A DNA stretch of 64,000 nt from Bacteroidia bacterium (GCA_022760475.1 JALEFZ010000089.1:186001-250000); one strand, 5' to 3'; positions 53,423 to 61,870 are shown, numbered from the stretch's first letter. Notes: a model not told the origin generated them from the letters alone. A program made the numbers and translations.

Positions 53423-53440
53423 TATTAGGGCTTTGGTCTT
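53415..53440 (+). terminator. Weak terminator hairpin overlapping the CYTH stop codon
   Basis: AGCCCT (53415-53420) pairs with AGGGCT (53427-53432) around a 6-nt loop, followed by a mixed T-rich run. It overlaps the stop codon. The stem is short. Confidence 0.4.
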
Positions 53441-53535
53441 TGATTGAAATTAATATTAAAAGAAAAGTCTTACCAAAGGGTAACTTTTCACAACAATTGG
53501 CTTATAAAAGTAAAAAGTCCAACTTATCTTAAATC

Positions 53536-54210
53536 ATGAATTACACCCTTTCAGCAACTATCCTGGCCCTGGGTTTATTTATTGGAGCAAAGCTATATGC
53601 CCAGACTGAAGAACAGGGATTTTTTGAGGGGACCCTTCAGTTTTCAGTCGAGTTCAAAGGCGAACAGGCTGACTTGCTTAAACAGAACGAGCCCAACGAC
53701 GAGATTATCATGCACATCAAGGAGGGAGATTATATCGTCCAACTCCGCGGAGGCAGATACCCCAAGACCTTCATTTTTATGGCAGATTCCAACCATGAAT
53801 ACAGTGTGAATTTCAAGGAAAAATTGGCCTTCAAGTATTCTAAGTATACCGATAGAACCTTGGTGGACAAAAACAAGGAAAAGCCCAGCGCCAAGCCTAC
53901 AGGTAAGCAGAAGGAAATCAATGGAATTCTCTGTGAAGAATACCGAATGGCTACACCCAAGACCGTGTTTTACTATTACGTAAACGATGCTTATGTGGTA
54001 GACCTGGCCAAGTATCCCGATAGACCCCGGACCAAGGCAAGCTGGCTTGCTGAAGGCCTGGAAGGAAAAATCCCCTTACAAACTGTGAAAAAACAAAAAG
54101 ACCTTGTGGTCAAGACTACCGTTAAATCAGTCAAAACAAAGGATTTTGATCCCAGACAGTTTCAGATCCCAAAAGGATTTAAGGTGAAGGGAAGAGACTA
54201 CAGGTATTAA
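53536..54210 (+). CDS. Exported protein of unknown function (DUF4412-like)
   Basis: This 224-residue protein has a signal peptide (ending KLYAQ). The mature part has FFEGTLQFSVEF, then IIMHIKEGDYIVQL and a Cys-containing stretch EINGILCEEYRMATPKTVFYYYV. This pattern (beta-strand pairs with a conserved GxxC and Tyr) is like DUF4412 proteins of Bacteroidota, from memory. Function unknown; probably periplasmic. It is followed by a terminator-like hairpin and the yraN gene. Confidence 0.72.
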   Translation: MNYTLSATILALGLFIGAKLYAQTEEQGFFEGTLQFSVEFKGEQADLLKQNEPNDEIIMHIKEGDYIVQLRGGRYPKTFIFMADSNHEYSVNFKEKLAFKYSKYTDRTLVDKNKEKPSAKPTGKQKEINGILCEEYRMATPKTVFYYYVNDAYVVDLAKYPDRPRTKASWLAEGLEGKIPLQTVKKQKDLVVKTTVKSVKTKDFDPRQFQIPKGFKVKGRDYRY

Positions 54211-54232
54211 AGAATTATTTGCTATAAATTGG

Positions 54233-54274
54233 CACAGCTTTGAACTATAGTTTGAAGCTGTGTTTTTATTTTTG
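54233..54274 (+). terminator. Terminator of the DUF4412-like gene, overlapping a promoter-like box
   Basis: The arms 54233-54247 and about 54248-54262 (CACAGCTT ... AAGCTGTG) pair with two mismatches and are followed by TTTTTATTTTT. The tail includes TATTTTTG (54267-54274), an exact TAnnTTTG match 16 bases before the yraN ATG. So the same segment can end one transcript and start the next. Confidence 0.55.
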
Positions 54275-54290
54275 GGTAAGAACAGAAAAA

Positions 54291-54665
54291 ATGGCAGATC
54301 ACAACGAACTGGGAAAAAAGGGCGAACAATTGGCCTGTGAGTTTTTGATGACCAAAGGGTATCACATCCTTGATCAAAACTACCGCTATGAAAAAGGTGA
54401 AATTGACCTCGTCGTGCTACGCATGGAGCCTGCAGAATTGGTATTCGTAGAGGTAAAAACAAGGAGCTCAGAGAAATGGGGCTTCCCCGAGGAATCCGTT
54501 ACCGAAGCGAAAAAGAAAATGATATTTAAAACTGCAGATGCCTACCTATATGAGAAGAATATGTGGACAGTTCCAGTACGCTTTGACATCATCGCCATCA
54601 ACATGAAAGATCCCGAAAACCCCATGTTTCACCACATCGAAGATGCTTTCCAGATGATTGGATAA
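54291..54665 (+). CDS. yraN: YraN/UPF0102 family nuclease-like protein
   Basis: The 124-residue protein has the PD-(D/E)xK nuclease core: KGEIDLVVL with Asp39, then VFVEVKTRSS with Glu54 and Lys56. This is the UPF0102 (YraN) family, thought to act as a Holliday-junction- or DNA-repair-linked endonuclease, though its role is not settled. The ATG at 54291 is preferred; a TTG/ATG at 54240 would add 17 unrelated residues. It is close to full family length. Confidence 0.9.
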   Translation: MADHNELGKKGEQLACEFLMTKGYHILDQNYRYEKGEIDLVVLRMEPAELVFVEVKTRSSEKWGFPEESVTEAKKKMIFKTADAYLYEKNMWTVPVRFDIIAINMKDPENPMFHHIEDAFQMIG

Positions 54666-54779
54666 GTTTTTTTTGAAAAATATTGTACCCAATTTAAACC
54701 CTCCAGCTTTCCCCTAGTCTTAAGTTCGTCTTTGTTGATATACGTAAACCAAAATTCCAAACTTAAGATTTTACTGGAA

Positions 54780-55643
54780 ATGAAAAATGTAAGCCTGAAT
54801 TTTCAGACATTGCTTCGCTTTGCATGTATTGCAGCTATTGCAACTGTTTTTGCAGCCTGTACCACTGAACAGGATGTAGTTTCACAAGAAGATACTGACC
54901 TGGTTTTGCTGGATGCTACGGCAGAAGATGCCTTTGCTGATGCTGAGGAAGTTAGCTTCGAAGCCCTTGAAATGACCGATGAGTCTATATATGGACGTAC
55001 TTTCCAAACCGGTTCTGCCAGGGCCTTGACGAATGCATGTGTAACCATCACCAATGATTCTGTCAACCGCGTCTTGACCATTGACTTTGGTACGGGCTGT
55101 GTAGGTCCTGATGGAAGGACACGTAGTGGTCAAATCGTGATAGATTACACCCGCCGCCTATATTGGCCTGGGGCTACCCTTTCTGTTAGCCTTGTAAATT
55201 ATATGGTGGATAGTGTAGCGATTGCAGGTACCAAGACTTATACCAATTTGATGCAGAATTTCAGAGACACACTTTCCCTTAACGTTACGCTAAGCGGGGG
55301 TTCTATGACCCTGGCAAATGGCAACTCTGCTACGCGCAGCTTTACCCGCACAACGACTTGGGTGAGGGGAGCGAATCCAGCCCTGGACGAATTCTGGGTC
55401 GACGGCTCCTTGCAAGGAAGCCGCTTCAATGGCAATGCTTTTACCAGAACCATCAATAATACACTGGTATTTCGTAGAGGTTGTAGGAGAAGAGGTGTCC
55501 ACAATCCAGTAGAAGGTACCGTTACCATCACTCGAAGCAATGGACCCAACATTGAGGTAGATTTTGGAAATGGTGCTTGTGATACCTTTGCTGATGTTAC
55601 TGTAAATGGAAATACCAGGACCATAGACTTGAGCCAGCGTTAA
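54780..55643 (+). CDS. Lipoprotein of unknown function
   Basis: The 287-residue precursor has lipobox FAAC (Cys27) preceded by a long hydrophobic stretch. An acidic linker follows, then a beta-rich region with repeated motifs ITNDSVNRVLTIDFGTGC and VTITRSNGPNIEVDFGNGAC, each a TIDFG / VDFGNG strand ending in Gly-x-Gly-Cys. The two repeats may form paired domains. The ATG at 54780 starts the signal; an upstream in-frame start at 54732 is less likely. Function unknown. It ends in a terminator. Confidence 0.82.
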   Translation: MKNVSLNFQTLLRFACIAAIATVFAACTTEQDVVSQEDTDLVLLDATAEDAFADAEEVSFEALEMTDESIYGRTFQTGSARALTNACVTITNDSVNRVLTIDFGTGCVGPDGRTRSGQIVIDYTRRLYWPGATLSVSLVNYMVDSVAIAGTKTYTNLMQNFRDTLSLNVTLSGGSMTLANGNSATRSFTRTTTWVRGANPALDEFWVDGSLQGSRFNGNAFTRTINNTLVFRRGCRRRGVHNPVEGTVTITRSNGPNIEVDFGNGACDTFADVTVNGNTRTIDLSQR

Positions 55644-55668
55644 CCACTTCCCTTTTTTCATGCGCTAT

Positions 55669-55700
55669 AGCCGGATCTTTCCTAGGTCCGGTTTTCTTTT
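55669..55700 (+). terminator. Intrinsic terminator of the lipoprotein gene
   Basis: The arms 55669-55677 and 55685-55693 pair over nine bases with two G-U pairs, closing a 7-nt loop, and are followed by TTTCTTTT. It lies 26 bases past the stop at 55643. Confidence 0.82.
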
Positions 55701-55738
55701 GGTTAATTAGCTAGCTAGTCATTCAATAGAAGGCAGTT

Positions 55739-55746
55739 TAACTTTG
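55739..55746 (+). promoter_or_regulatory. Candidate -7 promoter element for a small ORF
   Basis: TAACTTTG is an exact TAnnTTTG match, 31 bases before the ATG at 55778. The preceding gene has ended in a terminator, so a new promoter is expected here. No -33 TTG at the right spacing was seen. Confidence 0.45.
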
Positions 55747-55777
55747 GACAGCTTATGAAAAGGTGCATTTTGGGCGC

Positions 55778-55930
55778 ATGTGGGGTGACTTTGTGGCAGA
55801 TTTACTGCAGTACCAATTTTTCATGGACAGAAAATACAAAGCCCCAGAAGAATATAAATCCTATAAATATGTTCCTAGGAGGGCTTTCGAGAAGGAGGAT
55901 GGCTATATTTATCGTAGGTGGGATAGATAA
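55778..55930 (+). CDS. Small protein of 50 residues, unknown
   Basis: This 50-codon ORF is too short for most ORF thresholds. It encodes MWGDFVADLLQYQFFMDRKY, then a Tyr/Arg/Lys-rich tail ending GYIYRRWDR. A GTG at 55763 and an open frame back to 55742 allow a slightly longer form. Support: codon and residue composition typical of a real protein, a -7 box 31 bases upstream, and a terminator before that box. It has no membrane segment, signal peptide or recognised motif. It overlaps another-frame ORF (55755-55946) that looks less protein-like. Confidence 0.55.
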   Translation: MWGDFVADLLQYQFFMDRKYKAPEEYKSYKYVPRRAFEKEDGYIYRRWDR

Positions 55931-55989
55931 TTGTACAATTATTTAGTTCAAAGAAACTTCATTTTAATGGAATTACGTATCTTTCTAGC

Positions 55990-56700
55990 ATGGAAGTGCT
56001 GGAATTGTCGGCTGTGGCTCTTGCCCCTGTCATTTTTATAATGACTTATATTTACCTGAGGGATGAGTACGAGCGTGAACCCCTGAAATACCTGATCGTC
56101 ACCTTTGTCTTGGGAGTGCTGGCGGCTATTCCTGTGATTTATATAGGTAGGTTCCTCCAAACTACCTTTAACATTGATAAGGATGGAGGCTTTGAGCAAT
56201 TGATCATCTATTCTTTCTTCGTAGTTGCTTTTACAGAAGAATGGATGAAATACCTGGTATTGAGGTGGTACAATTATCCCCACAAAGAATTTGACGAGCC
56301 TTATGATGGAATCATGTACGGTTCTGCGGTTGCCCTAGGATTCGCCGCCATAGAAAACCTTCTATATGTATTTACTTCCGAAGGAAACGGATTGGAAATT
56401 GGCCTGTTCAGGATGTTTACAGCCGTTCCCGCGCATGCTACATTTGGCGTAATTATGGGTTACTTCGTTGGGAAAGCCAAATTCTTACCCAAGCGACATC
56501 CTTTCTGGGAGCGTATGAAGGGACTATTTGCAGCCATTTTATTTCATGGACTCTATGATTATTTCCTTTTCCTGGGAAATACCTATTTGGCAATTTTTTC
56601 TTTCACCGCCCTGGGGATCGGGATTTTATTGGCCCAGCGAGCCATGAAACTTCACGCATCCATTTCTCCCCATAGGGAAGATGATTCTCCATTCGCATAG
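55990..56700 (+). CDS. PrsW family intramembrane metalloprotease
   Basis: The 236-residue protein has about seven membrane segments and the PrsW motifs: TEEWMKYL (Glu83, Glu84 and Lys87 of EExxK), FAAIENLLY (Glu122, Asn123), PAHATFGVIMG (His149) and FHGLYDYF (His186). These residues bind the zinc or act in catalysis. PrsW in Bacillus cleaves an anti-sigma factor; the substrate here is unknown. It starts 59 bases after the small ORF and is followed 8 bases later by the TIGR02757 gene, so those two probably share a transcript. Confidence 0.9.
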   Translation: MEVLELSAVALAPVIFIMTYIYLRDEYEREPLKYLIVTFVLGVLAAIPVIYIGRFLQTTFNIDKDGGFEQLIIYSFFVVAFTEEWMKYLVLRWYNYPHKEFDEPYDGIMYGSAVALGFAAIENLLYVFTSEGNGLEIGLFRMFTAVPAHATFGVIMGYFVGKAKFLPKRHPFWERMKGLFAAILFHGLYDYFLFLGNTYLAIFSFTALGIGILLAQRAMKLHASISPHREDDSPFA

Positions 56701-56708
56701 CTACGACC

Positions 56709-57491
56709 ATGAAGGATAAGGAATTCGAGGAAATCAAGGCGTTGTTGGACAGCAAATTCCTCCAATACAACCAGCCCTTTTTTGTGGAAGATGATCCCAT
56801 TGCCATTCCTCATATTTTTGACAGGAAGGAAGACATAGAGATTAGCGGCTTTTTAACTGCCTTGATCGCCTGGGGTCGTCGCCCTATGATCATGAAAAAC
56901 GCCCGGAACCTGATGGCCAGGATGGATGAAAGGCCATTTGAATTTGTGATGAATGCCTCCGAAGGTGAACTTTCAAGTTTGGATGGCTATGTGCACCGCA
57001 CCCTCAACGACATGGATACCCGTTTTTTGGTCAAAGGGCTAAGACATGCCTATACCGAATTCAATGGCCTCGAAGACATATTTGCTAAAGGAATAAAAGA
57101 AAGCGACCTCAATGTGTTTGGTGGGATCATGAACGCCAGGACTATATTGAGTTCCATCCCTGATTTTCCCCAGCGAACGCATAAGCATTTGGCTAATCCT
57201 TCTAGGGGTTCATCTGCCAAGCGGATCAATATGTTTTTGAGATGGATGGTAAGAGATGATCACCAAGGAGTAGATTTTGGCATTTGGAAGTCTATTTCTC
57301 CCTCCAAATTGATCTGTCCGCTTGACGTCCATACTGGCAATGTAGCCAGAAAACTAGGCTTACTTGGGAGGAAACAAAATGACTGGAAGGCGGCAGAAGA
57401 ATTGACGGCTATTCTTAGAAGAATGCACCCTCAAGATCCCATAAGATACGATTTCGCGCTATTTGGTCTTGGCGTGTACCAGGAAATCTAG
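56709..57491 (+). CDS. TIGR02757 (DUF2400) family protein
   Basis: This 260-residue protein matches TIGR02757: FVEDDPIAIPHIFDRKEDIEISGFLTALIAWGRRPMIMK near the N-terminus, SAKRINMFLRWMVR in the middle, and LICPLDVHTGNVARKLGLL near the end. It is soluble and helical. The family is widespread in Bacteroidota and its function is unknown; a nucleic-acid-modifying or repair role has been suggested but not established. It begins 8 bases after the PrsW stop, so the two are probably cotranscribed. Confidence 0.88.
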   Translation: MKDKEFEEIKALLDSKFLQYNQPFFVEDDPIAIPHIFDRKEDIEISGFLTALIAWGRRPMIMKNARNLMARMDERPFEFVMNASEGELSSLDGYVHRTLNDMDTRFLVKGLRHAYTEFNGLEDIFAKGIKESDLNVFGGIMNARTILSSIPDFPQRTHKHLANPSRGSSAKRINMFLRWMVRDDHQGVDFGIWKSISPSKLICPLDVHTGNVARKLGLLGRKQNDWKAAEELTAILRRMHPQDPIRYDFALFGLGVYQEI

Positions 57492-57659
57492 GCCTGGACA
57501 AATTTTTTTTTAGTGATGTATTGAACCAAATTGTAATGTGGTAGTCATATCTCAGAATGGTGTAATTTTTAAATTAGCCATAAATGGGGATACTTTCCCT
57601 TTTTGTCGCTGTTTATCTTGTCTTCATTCAAAACCTTAACCTTTACAAAATCACTATTT

Positions 57660-58496
57660 ATGAAAAGATTTTTATCTATCTCCCTGGTAATAGGCTTATT
57701 TTTAATGCTCTTTACTTTACAGTTGGTTTCCTTTTCAGGTGGACCTCCTGCCGGTAGAACGGGAGCACCCGGTGAGTCTACTTGTAACGCTGCCGGCTGC
57801 CACAACTCATTTACGTTGAACAGCGGTGTGGGTGAAGTGTCTATTTTTTCAAATGCACCTGCAGAAGGATATACACCCGGTGAAACTTATACACTGACCT
57901 ACAAGATCAAAGAAAGCGGAATCAATAAATTTGGCTTTTCATCTACAGTTTACAGCCCTGCTGAAATGGGCTTCATCGGTTCCTTTATGATTACGGATAT
58001 GACCAATACCCGGGAATATACCGGAGGAGATCGTCAGTACGTTTCTCATACTTCGGCAGGAAACGCAGCAACGGATAGCCAAATGTGGAGCATAGACTGG
58101 GAAGCACCAGAAGCCGGTGCCGGTGAAGTAGATGTGTATGCAGCTTTCAATGCTGCCAATGGTGCCAATGGGAACCAGGGTGATCATATTTACACGGACA
58201 GGTTGACCATTTCTGAAAATGTATCTACAAGTGTAAATGAAGAAGAAACTCTCAAGAGCTTGAAGTGGTTCCAGAATGGAAGCCAATTGTTTGTGAACTA
58301 TGAAATGAAAACTCCCGGTAACCTGGATTGGTTCATGCTGGATATGAGTGGCAAAGAGGTTTACCGTGAGTATGCTTATTCTTTGGATGGTAGTTATGAA
58401 GGTAATGTGGATGTATCAACTTTCCCTAAAGGGGTATACATCCTGAAAATTAAAAGCCCTGGGAAGTTACTTTCCAGAAAAATCTTGATCCAATAG
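57660..58496 (+). CDS. T9SS surface protein with choice-of-anchor V domain
   Basis: The 278-residue protein has a signal peptide and a Reelin-like/choice-of-anchor V domain that starts GGPPAGRTGAPGESTCNAAGCHNSF. The two cysteines and His in CNAAGCH form a CX4CH pattern, an elongated form of the CXXCH heme site; whether heme binds is unknown. The beta sandwich continues to about residue 180. The C-terminal sorting domain (VYILKIKSPGKLLSRKILIQ) marks T9SS cargo. The ATG at 57660 places the signal at the N-terminus. A terminator follows. Confidence 0.85.
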   Translation: MKRFLSISLVIGLFLMLFTLQLVSFSGGPPAGRTGAPGESTCNAAGCHNSFTLNSGVGEVSIFSNAPAEGYTPGETYTLTYKIKESGINKFGFSSTVYSPAEMGFIGSFMITDMTNTREYTGGDRQYVSHTSAGNAATDSQMWSIDWEAPEAGAGEVDVYAAFNAANGANGNQGDHIYTDRLTISENVSTSVNEEETLKSLKWFQNGSQLFVNYEMKTPGNLDWFMLDMSGKEVYREYAYSLDGSYEGNVDVSTFPKGVYILKIKSPGKLLSRKILIQ

Positions 58497-58528
58497 GTAA
58501 GCCACGGAACTTTCCGTCTGTAAACATG

Positions 58529-58560
58529 CGCAGGGAGAATATCCCTGCGTTTTTATTTTT
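58529..58560 (+). terminator. Intrinsic terminator of the choice-of-anchor V gene
   Basis: The arms 58529-58536 and 58542-58549 are perfect 8-bp complements with a 5-nt loop, followed by TTTTTATTTTT. It lies 32 bases past the stop. Confidence 0.88.
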
Positions 58561-58744
58561 GGCGCAGAGTTTTCTGGGGCATTTGCTGTGGCACTTAATT
58601 TGTTATTTAACTCCTACCTGACTTCTTTACTTGACCTGGAGAATTTATACAAATTCTCATCCTTACTTATTCAATTTCTATTACAAATCCGATTCAGTTG
58701 ATTTTCACTATATTGGACTGCATTCGGGACTAAATGTAAGCGAT

Positions 58745-59887
58745 ATGAAAAAGGTATTTTTGGGTCTGGCTGCCTTATTTTCCCTCCAATTTACATTTGG
58801 ACAAGAACTCATCCTCTACTATCAGGTAAGTACCTATCTTACTTATGACGAAATCCATGTGTATGCCTTCAACAAATCAGGCAGGGAATTGGATCTAAGC
58901 AGCATCCATTTTGCTATTCTTTTTGATTCTACTCAAAATCATAGCCCATCCATTTCTGTAGATTTGCTGGAGAATCACTTTTCTGCCAAGGAAAGCGATC
59001 AGCGAGAACTGAAAGTTCAGCCGTTTGAAATGCTGGATGAGTCAGTATCTCCTCCTGAAATCAAGCGTACCTATCAGGTCAATGGTTACAGCTTGAACTA
59101 CATGCTAAGCTATAAGAGTCAGATGAATGAACAGAGTGGTGAAGCCTTTCCACTTCCTGATAATGGGGCTTTGCTTGATGTCATGACCCTGAGAATGGAG
59201 AAAGTTACTGCCGGACTTGAGCCTGATATTTACCTTGCTCCTGAAGATGCTTTTAGTGATACAAAATTGCTTGGCAGTGATGGAGGTGAACTCAAATTTG
59301 AAGTTGACCTGATTACTTCTATTACCTACCCGGTAGAATGGCTTTCCTTTGAAGCAAGGCAGAAAGGACCTCAATCAGTAAATTTGAAATGGACGACAGC
59401 CAGCGAAAGCAACAACCAGGGTTTTCAGATAGAACGAAGCATCGATGGCAGGCTTTTTAATCCCATTGCCTTTGTCGATGGAATTGGCAATTCGTCATCA
59501 AGCAGGGATTATGATTACCTGGATACTGAAATCGATGGCAAATTGTATTACTATAGATTGAGGCAGCAGGATCGAGATGGGCGCTATTCTTATTCCCAAA
59601 CCACGATGGTCAATCTTGACATGGGATTGGAACCCAAAATTAGCTTGTATCCTAATCCTGTCAAGGATATGCTTAATTTGGAATTTTTGCTTTCCGATGA
59701 AGTAAACTTCTATTATATAGTCTTGTCCGCTGATGGAAAGTTGATACAGGAAGGACGTATCAAAGAAGATTCAGACTCAAAAATGATCATGGATGTTAGC
59801 AATTACAGTTCTGGAATTTACCGGATAAGCCTTTATAGAGAAGGGAGCTTTGAGTTTTATTCTCAAAGTTTTGTGGTCTTCAAATAA
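58745..59887 (+). CDS. T9SS type A sorting-domain surface protein
   Basis: The 380-residue protein has a signal peptide (MKKVFLGLAALFSLQFTFGQ). A beta-rich domain of about 180 residues is followed by a fibronectin-type module (FEARQKGPQSVNLKWTTASESNNQGFQIERSIDG). The T9SS C-terminal domain begins ISLYPNPVKDMLNLEF. The ATG at 58745 starts the signal directly; an earlier in-frame start at 58631 lacks one. It is predicted to be displayed on the cell surface; function unknown. Confidence 0.85.
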   Translation: MKKVFLGLAALFSLQFTFGQELILYYQVSTYLTYDEIHVYAFNKSGRELDLSSIHFAILFDSTQNHSPSISVDLLENHFSAKESDQRELKVQPFEMLDESVSPPEIKRTYQVNGYSLNYMLSYKSQMNEQSGEAFPLPDNGALLDVMTLRMEKVTAGLEPDIYLAPEDAFSDTKLLGSDGGELKFEVDLITSITYPVEWLSFEARQKGPQSVNLKWTTASESNNQGFQIERSIDGRLFNPIAFVDGIGNSSSSRDYDYLDTEIDGKLYYYRLRQQDRDGRYSYSQTTMVNLDMGLEPKISLYPNPVKDMLNLEFLLSDEVNFYYIVLSADGKLIQEGRIKEDSDSKMIMDVSNYSSGIYRISLYREGSFEFYSQSFVVFK

Positions 59888-59913
59888 TAGGAATTAGATT
59901 TTTTCTTAAGAAT

Positions 59914-59947
59914 ATGGGTTCATTATTGAACCCATTTATTTTTTTAC
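59914..59947 (+). terminator. Intrinsic terminator of the T9SS protein gene
   Basis: The arms 59914-59922 and 59927-59935 are perfect 9-bp complements around a TTAT loop, followed by TTATTTTTTT. The distal arm overlaps the -33 TTG of the pncB promoter. Confidence 0.85.
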
Positions 59948-59956
59948 GTAAGTTTG
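59926..59956 (+). promoter_or_regulatory. pncB promoter, -33 and -7 elements
   Basis: TTG at 59926-59928, a 20-base spacer, then TAAGTTTG at 59949-59956 match the Bacteroidota -33 / -7 consensus. The ATG at 59978 follows at a normal distance. This is the best promoter in the window and rules out the in-frame TTG at 59954, which lies inside the -7 box. Confidence 0.7.
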
Positions 59957-59977
59957 TGTAAAAAATACACAAACATA

Positions 59978-61423
59978 ATGAGCCATACACAAAATAATCT
60001 TTCTCTCTTGACAGACCTCTACCAATTGACTATGTCATATGGATATTGGAAAAAGGGTAGGGCAGAAGAAGAAGCGGTATTCCACCTTTTTTTTAGGAAA
60101 AATCCATTTGGAGGGGCTTACGCCATTGCAGCGGGCCTTGAAACGGTCGTCGATTTATTGGAAAACTTTCGTTTCGAGGAGGAGGATTTAGATTATTTGA
60201 GAAGCCTGAAAGGCAATAATGGAGATCCTTTATTCGAGGAAGACTTCCTGACTTATCTAAAAGAAATGGAATTTTCATGTGAAATCATGGCCTTGCCTGA
60301 GGGTAGCCTTTGCTTTCCCCATGAACCCATTCTAAGGGTAAAGGGACCGATTATCCAATGTCAAATCCTTGAAACGCCCTTATTGAACATCATTAATTTT
60401 CAGACGCTGATTGCGACTAAGGCTTCCAGGATTTGTTATGCAGCAGAAGGGGATAGGGTGCTTGAGTTTGGCTTACGTCGTGCTCAAGGAATAGATGGAG
60501 GACTTTCTGCAAGCAGGGCTGCATACATTGGAGGCGTTCATGCGAGTTCGAATGTCCTTGCAGGCAAGAACTACGGCATTCCTTGCAAGGGTACCCACGC
60601 TCATAGCTGGGTCATGTCTTTCGACTCTGAAGAGGACTCCTTCGAAGCATATGCAGATGCCATGCCCAACAACTGTGTGTTCTTGGTTGATACCTATGAT
60701 ACGATAGAAGGTGTAAAGAAAGCCATAGAGGCTGGGAAGAGACTCAGAGACCGTGGCTTTGAAATGAATGGTATTCGTCTGGATTCTGGAGATCTGGCTC
60801 AACTGAGCATTGAAAGCAGGAAGTTGTTAGATGAAGCCGGTTTTGAAAAGGCTTCCATCGTAGCCTCCAATGACCTGGATGAGTACCGCATTAGTGAACT
60901 CAAGGCAAAAGGCGCAAAAATAGATGTTTGGGGAGTTGGTACACGCCTGGTTACCGCATACGATCAGGCGGCATTGGGAGGGGTTTACAAGTTGGCGGCT
61001 CTTAAAAAGGCGGATGGTAGCTGGGATTATAAAATCAAATTATCCGAACAAATCATCAAGGTTTCGAACCCTGGAATGATGCGCATTAAGCGTCTTTATG
61101 AAGGTGGAAAAGTCAAGGGGGATGTTCTATACAATGAAGAATGGGGTTGGGAGACAAGGGCGTTTACCAGCTTGGAAGGAGAAAGAATCGAAATGGAAGG
61201 ACTTGAACGAGACGAAATTCTTGTGAAGGTATTTGAAAATGGAAAAAGGCTCTACGTACTTCCAGACATTCATGCTTCAAGGTCCAATGCCCTCAATCAA
61301 TTGGCGCAATTGCCTGAGGAGTTAAAGTTGCTAAAGCCAGAGAAAAAATATGCTGTTGGGCTGTCTGATGATCTGGCTAAGTTGAAGCAAAAACTAATCG
61401 ATAGGGCAAAAAAACAGGGATGA
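59978..61423 (+). CDS. pncB: Nicotinate phosphoribosyltransferase
   Basis: This 481-residue enzyme makes nicotinate mononucleotide from nicotinate and PRPP, the first step of the Preiss-Handler route to NAD. Recognisable sequences include LLTDLYQLTMSYGYWK at the start, FGLRRAQGIDGGLSASRAAYIGGVHASSNVLAGK, GTHAHSWVMSF (with the catalytic His expected here), and IRLDSGDLAQLS with DVWGVGTRLVTAYD. The ATG at 59978 is supported by the promoter just upstream. Its last codons overlap the terminator of the facing lipoprotein gene. Confidence 0.95.
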   Translation: MSHTQNNLSLLTDLYQLTMSYGYWKKGRAEEEAVFHLFFRKNPFGGAYAIAAGLETVVDLLENFRFEEEDLDYLRSLKGNNGDPLFEEDFLTYLKEMEFSCEIMALPEGSLCFPHEPILRVKGPIIQCQILETPLLNIINFQTLIATKASRICYAAEGDRVLEFGLRRAQGIDGGLSASRAAYIGGVHASSNVLAGKNYGIPCKGTHAHSWVMSFDSEEDSFEAYADAMPNNCVFLVDTYDTIEGVKKAIEAGKRLRDRGFEMNGIRLDSGDLAQLSIESRKLLDEAGFEKASIVASNDLDEYRISELKAKGAKIDVWGVGTRLVTAYDQAALGGVYKLAALKKADGSWDYKIKLSEQIIKVSNPGMMRIKRLYEGGKVKGDVLYNEEWGWETRAFTSLEGERIEMEGLERDEILVKVFENGKRLYVLPDIHASRSNALNQLAQLPEELKLLKPEKKYAVGLSDDLAKLKQKLIDRAKKQG

Positions 61424-61442
61424 ACCTTCCAGTCCATCCCTG
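61408..61442 (-). terminator. Intrinsic terminator of the lipocalin-like gene, embedded in the pncB end
   Basis: The arms 61415-61422 and 61435-61442 form a perfect 8-bp stem, followed on the minus strand by T residues from plus-strand A at 61408-61414. It overlaps the last codons and stop of pncB on the other strand. Confidence 0.82.
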
Positions 61443-61462
61443 CTAACTAAAGTTGATATTTC

Positions 61463-61870
61463 TTAGTGACCGAAGCTGAACAGATAGGTTCCTGTAGAAT
61501 CGGTAAAGTTGTATGAGAAATTATCCTCATCCAAAGTCACGATGCTCAAGGTTTCTGTAGGTTCGCCAGTCTGAGTGATTAGCAACTCTGTTTCGTCATC
61601 AGAAAATGCCCATGTTCCCCCTTCTGCGGTAAAAGTGGTATCAGTGAAAGTAATTTCAAAGCTTCCTGATGCCATGTAATCGAATGTTGCATCAGAATAC
61701 AAGGCTTTGGCCAAATCCACAAAGTCTTGGTCAGCATCATTGCTGGTCAAGTCTGTAAGTTTCCATGGCTCGCTGGTTAGCAGTTCAGAATTGCTAAGCT
61801 GGGTACAACCTCCAAGCAAAAGGGAAGTAAAGGCCAGTAATACAAGGGTTTTTTGAATAAAATTTTTCAT
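61463..61870 (-). CDS. Lipocalin-like lipoprotein
   Basis: The 135-residue precursor has lipobox LGGC (Cys22). The mature protein is beta-rich: LTSEPWKLTDLTS, FEITFTDTTFTAEGGTWAFSDDETELLIT, FSYNFTDSTGTYLFSFGH. This is the layout of small lipocalin-type lipoproteins of Bacteroidota that often follow Trp-Lys-Leu. It may bind a small hydrophobic ligand; function unknown. It has its own promoter-like site and a terminator, so it is monocistronic. Confidence 0.8.
   Translation of the reverse strand: MKNFIQKTLVLLAFTSLLLGGCTQLSNSELLTSEPWKLTDLTSNDADQDFVDLAKALYSDATFDYMASGSFEITFTDTTFTAEGGTWAFSDDETELLITQTGEPTETLSIVTLDEDNFSYNFTDSTGTYLFSFGH

Noticed and set aside
55755-55946. A 63-codon ORF in a second frame over the small ORF at 55778
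   Set aside because: Its residue composition is unlike a real protein (scattered Cys, Trp, and a poor hydrophobic pattern). The other frame is much more coherent and carries the better start context.
59954-59977. An in-frame TTG start for pncB eight codons earlier
   Set aside because: It lies inside the promoter -7 box, so it would not be transcribed.
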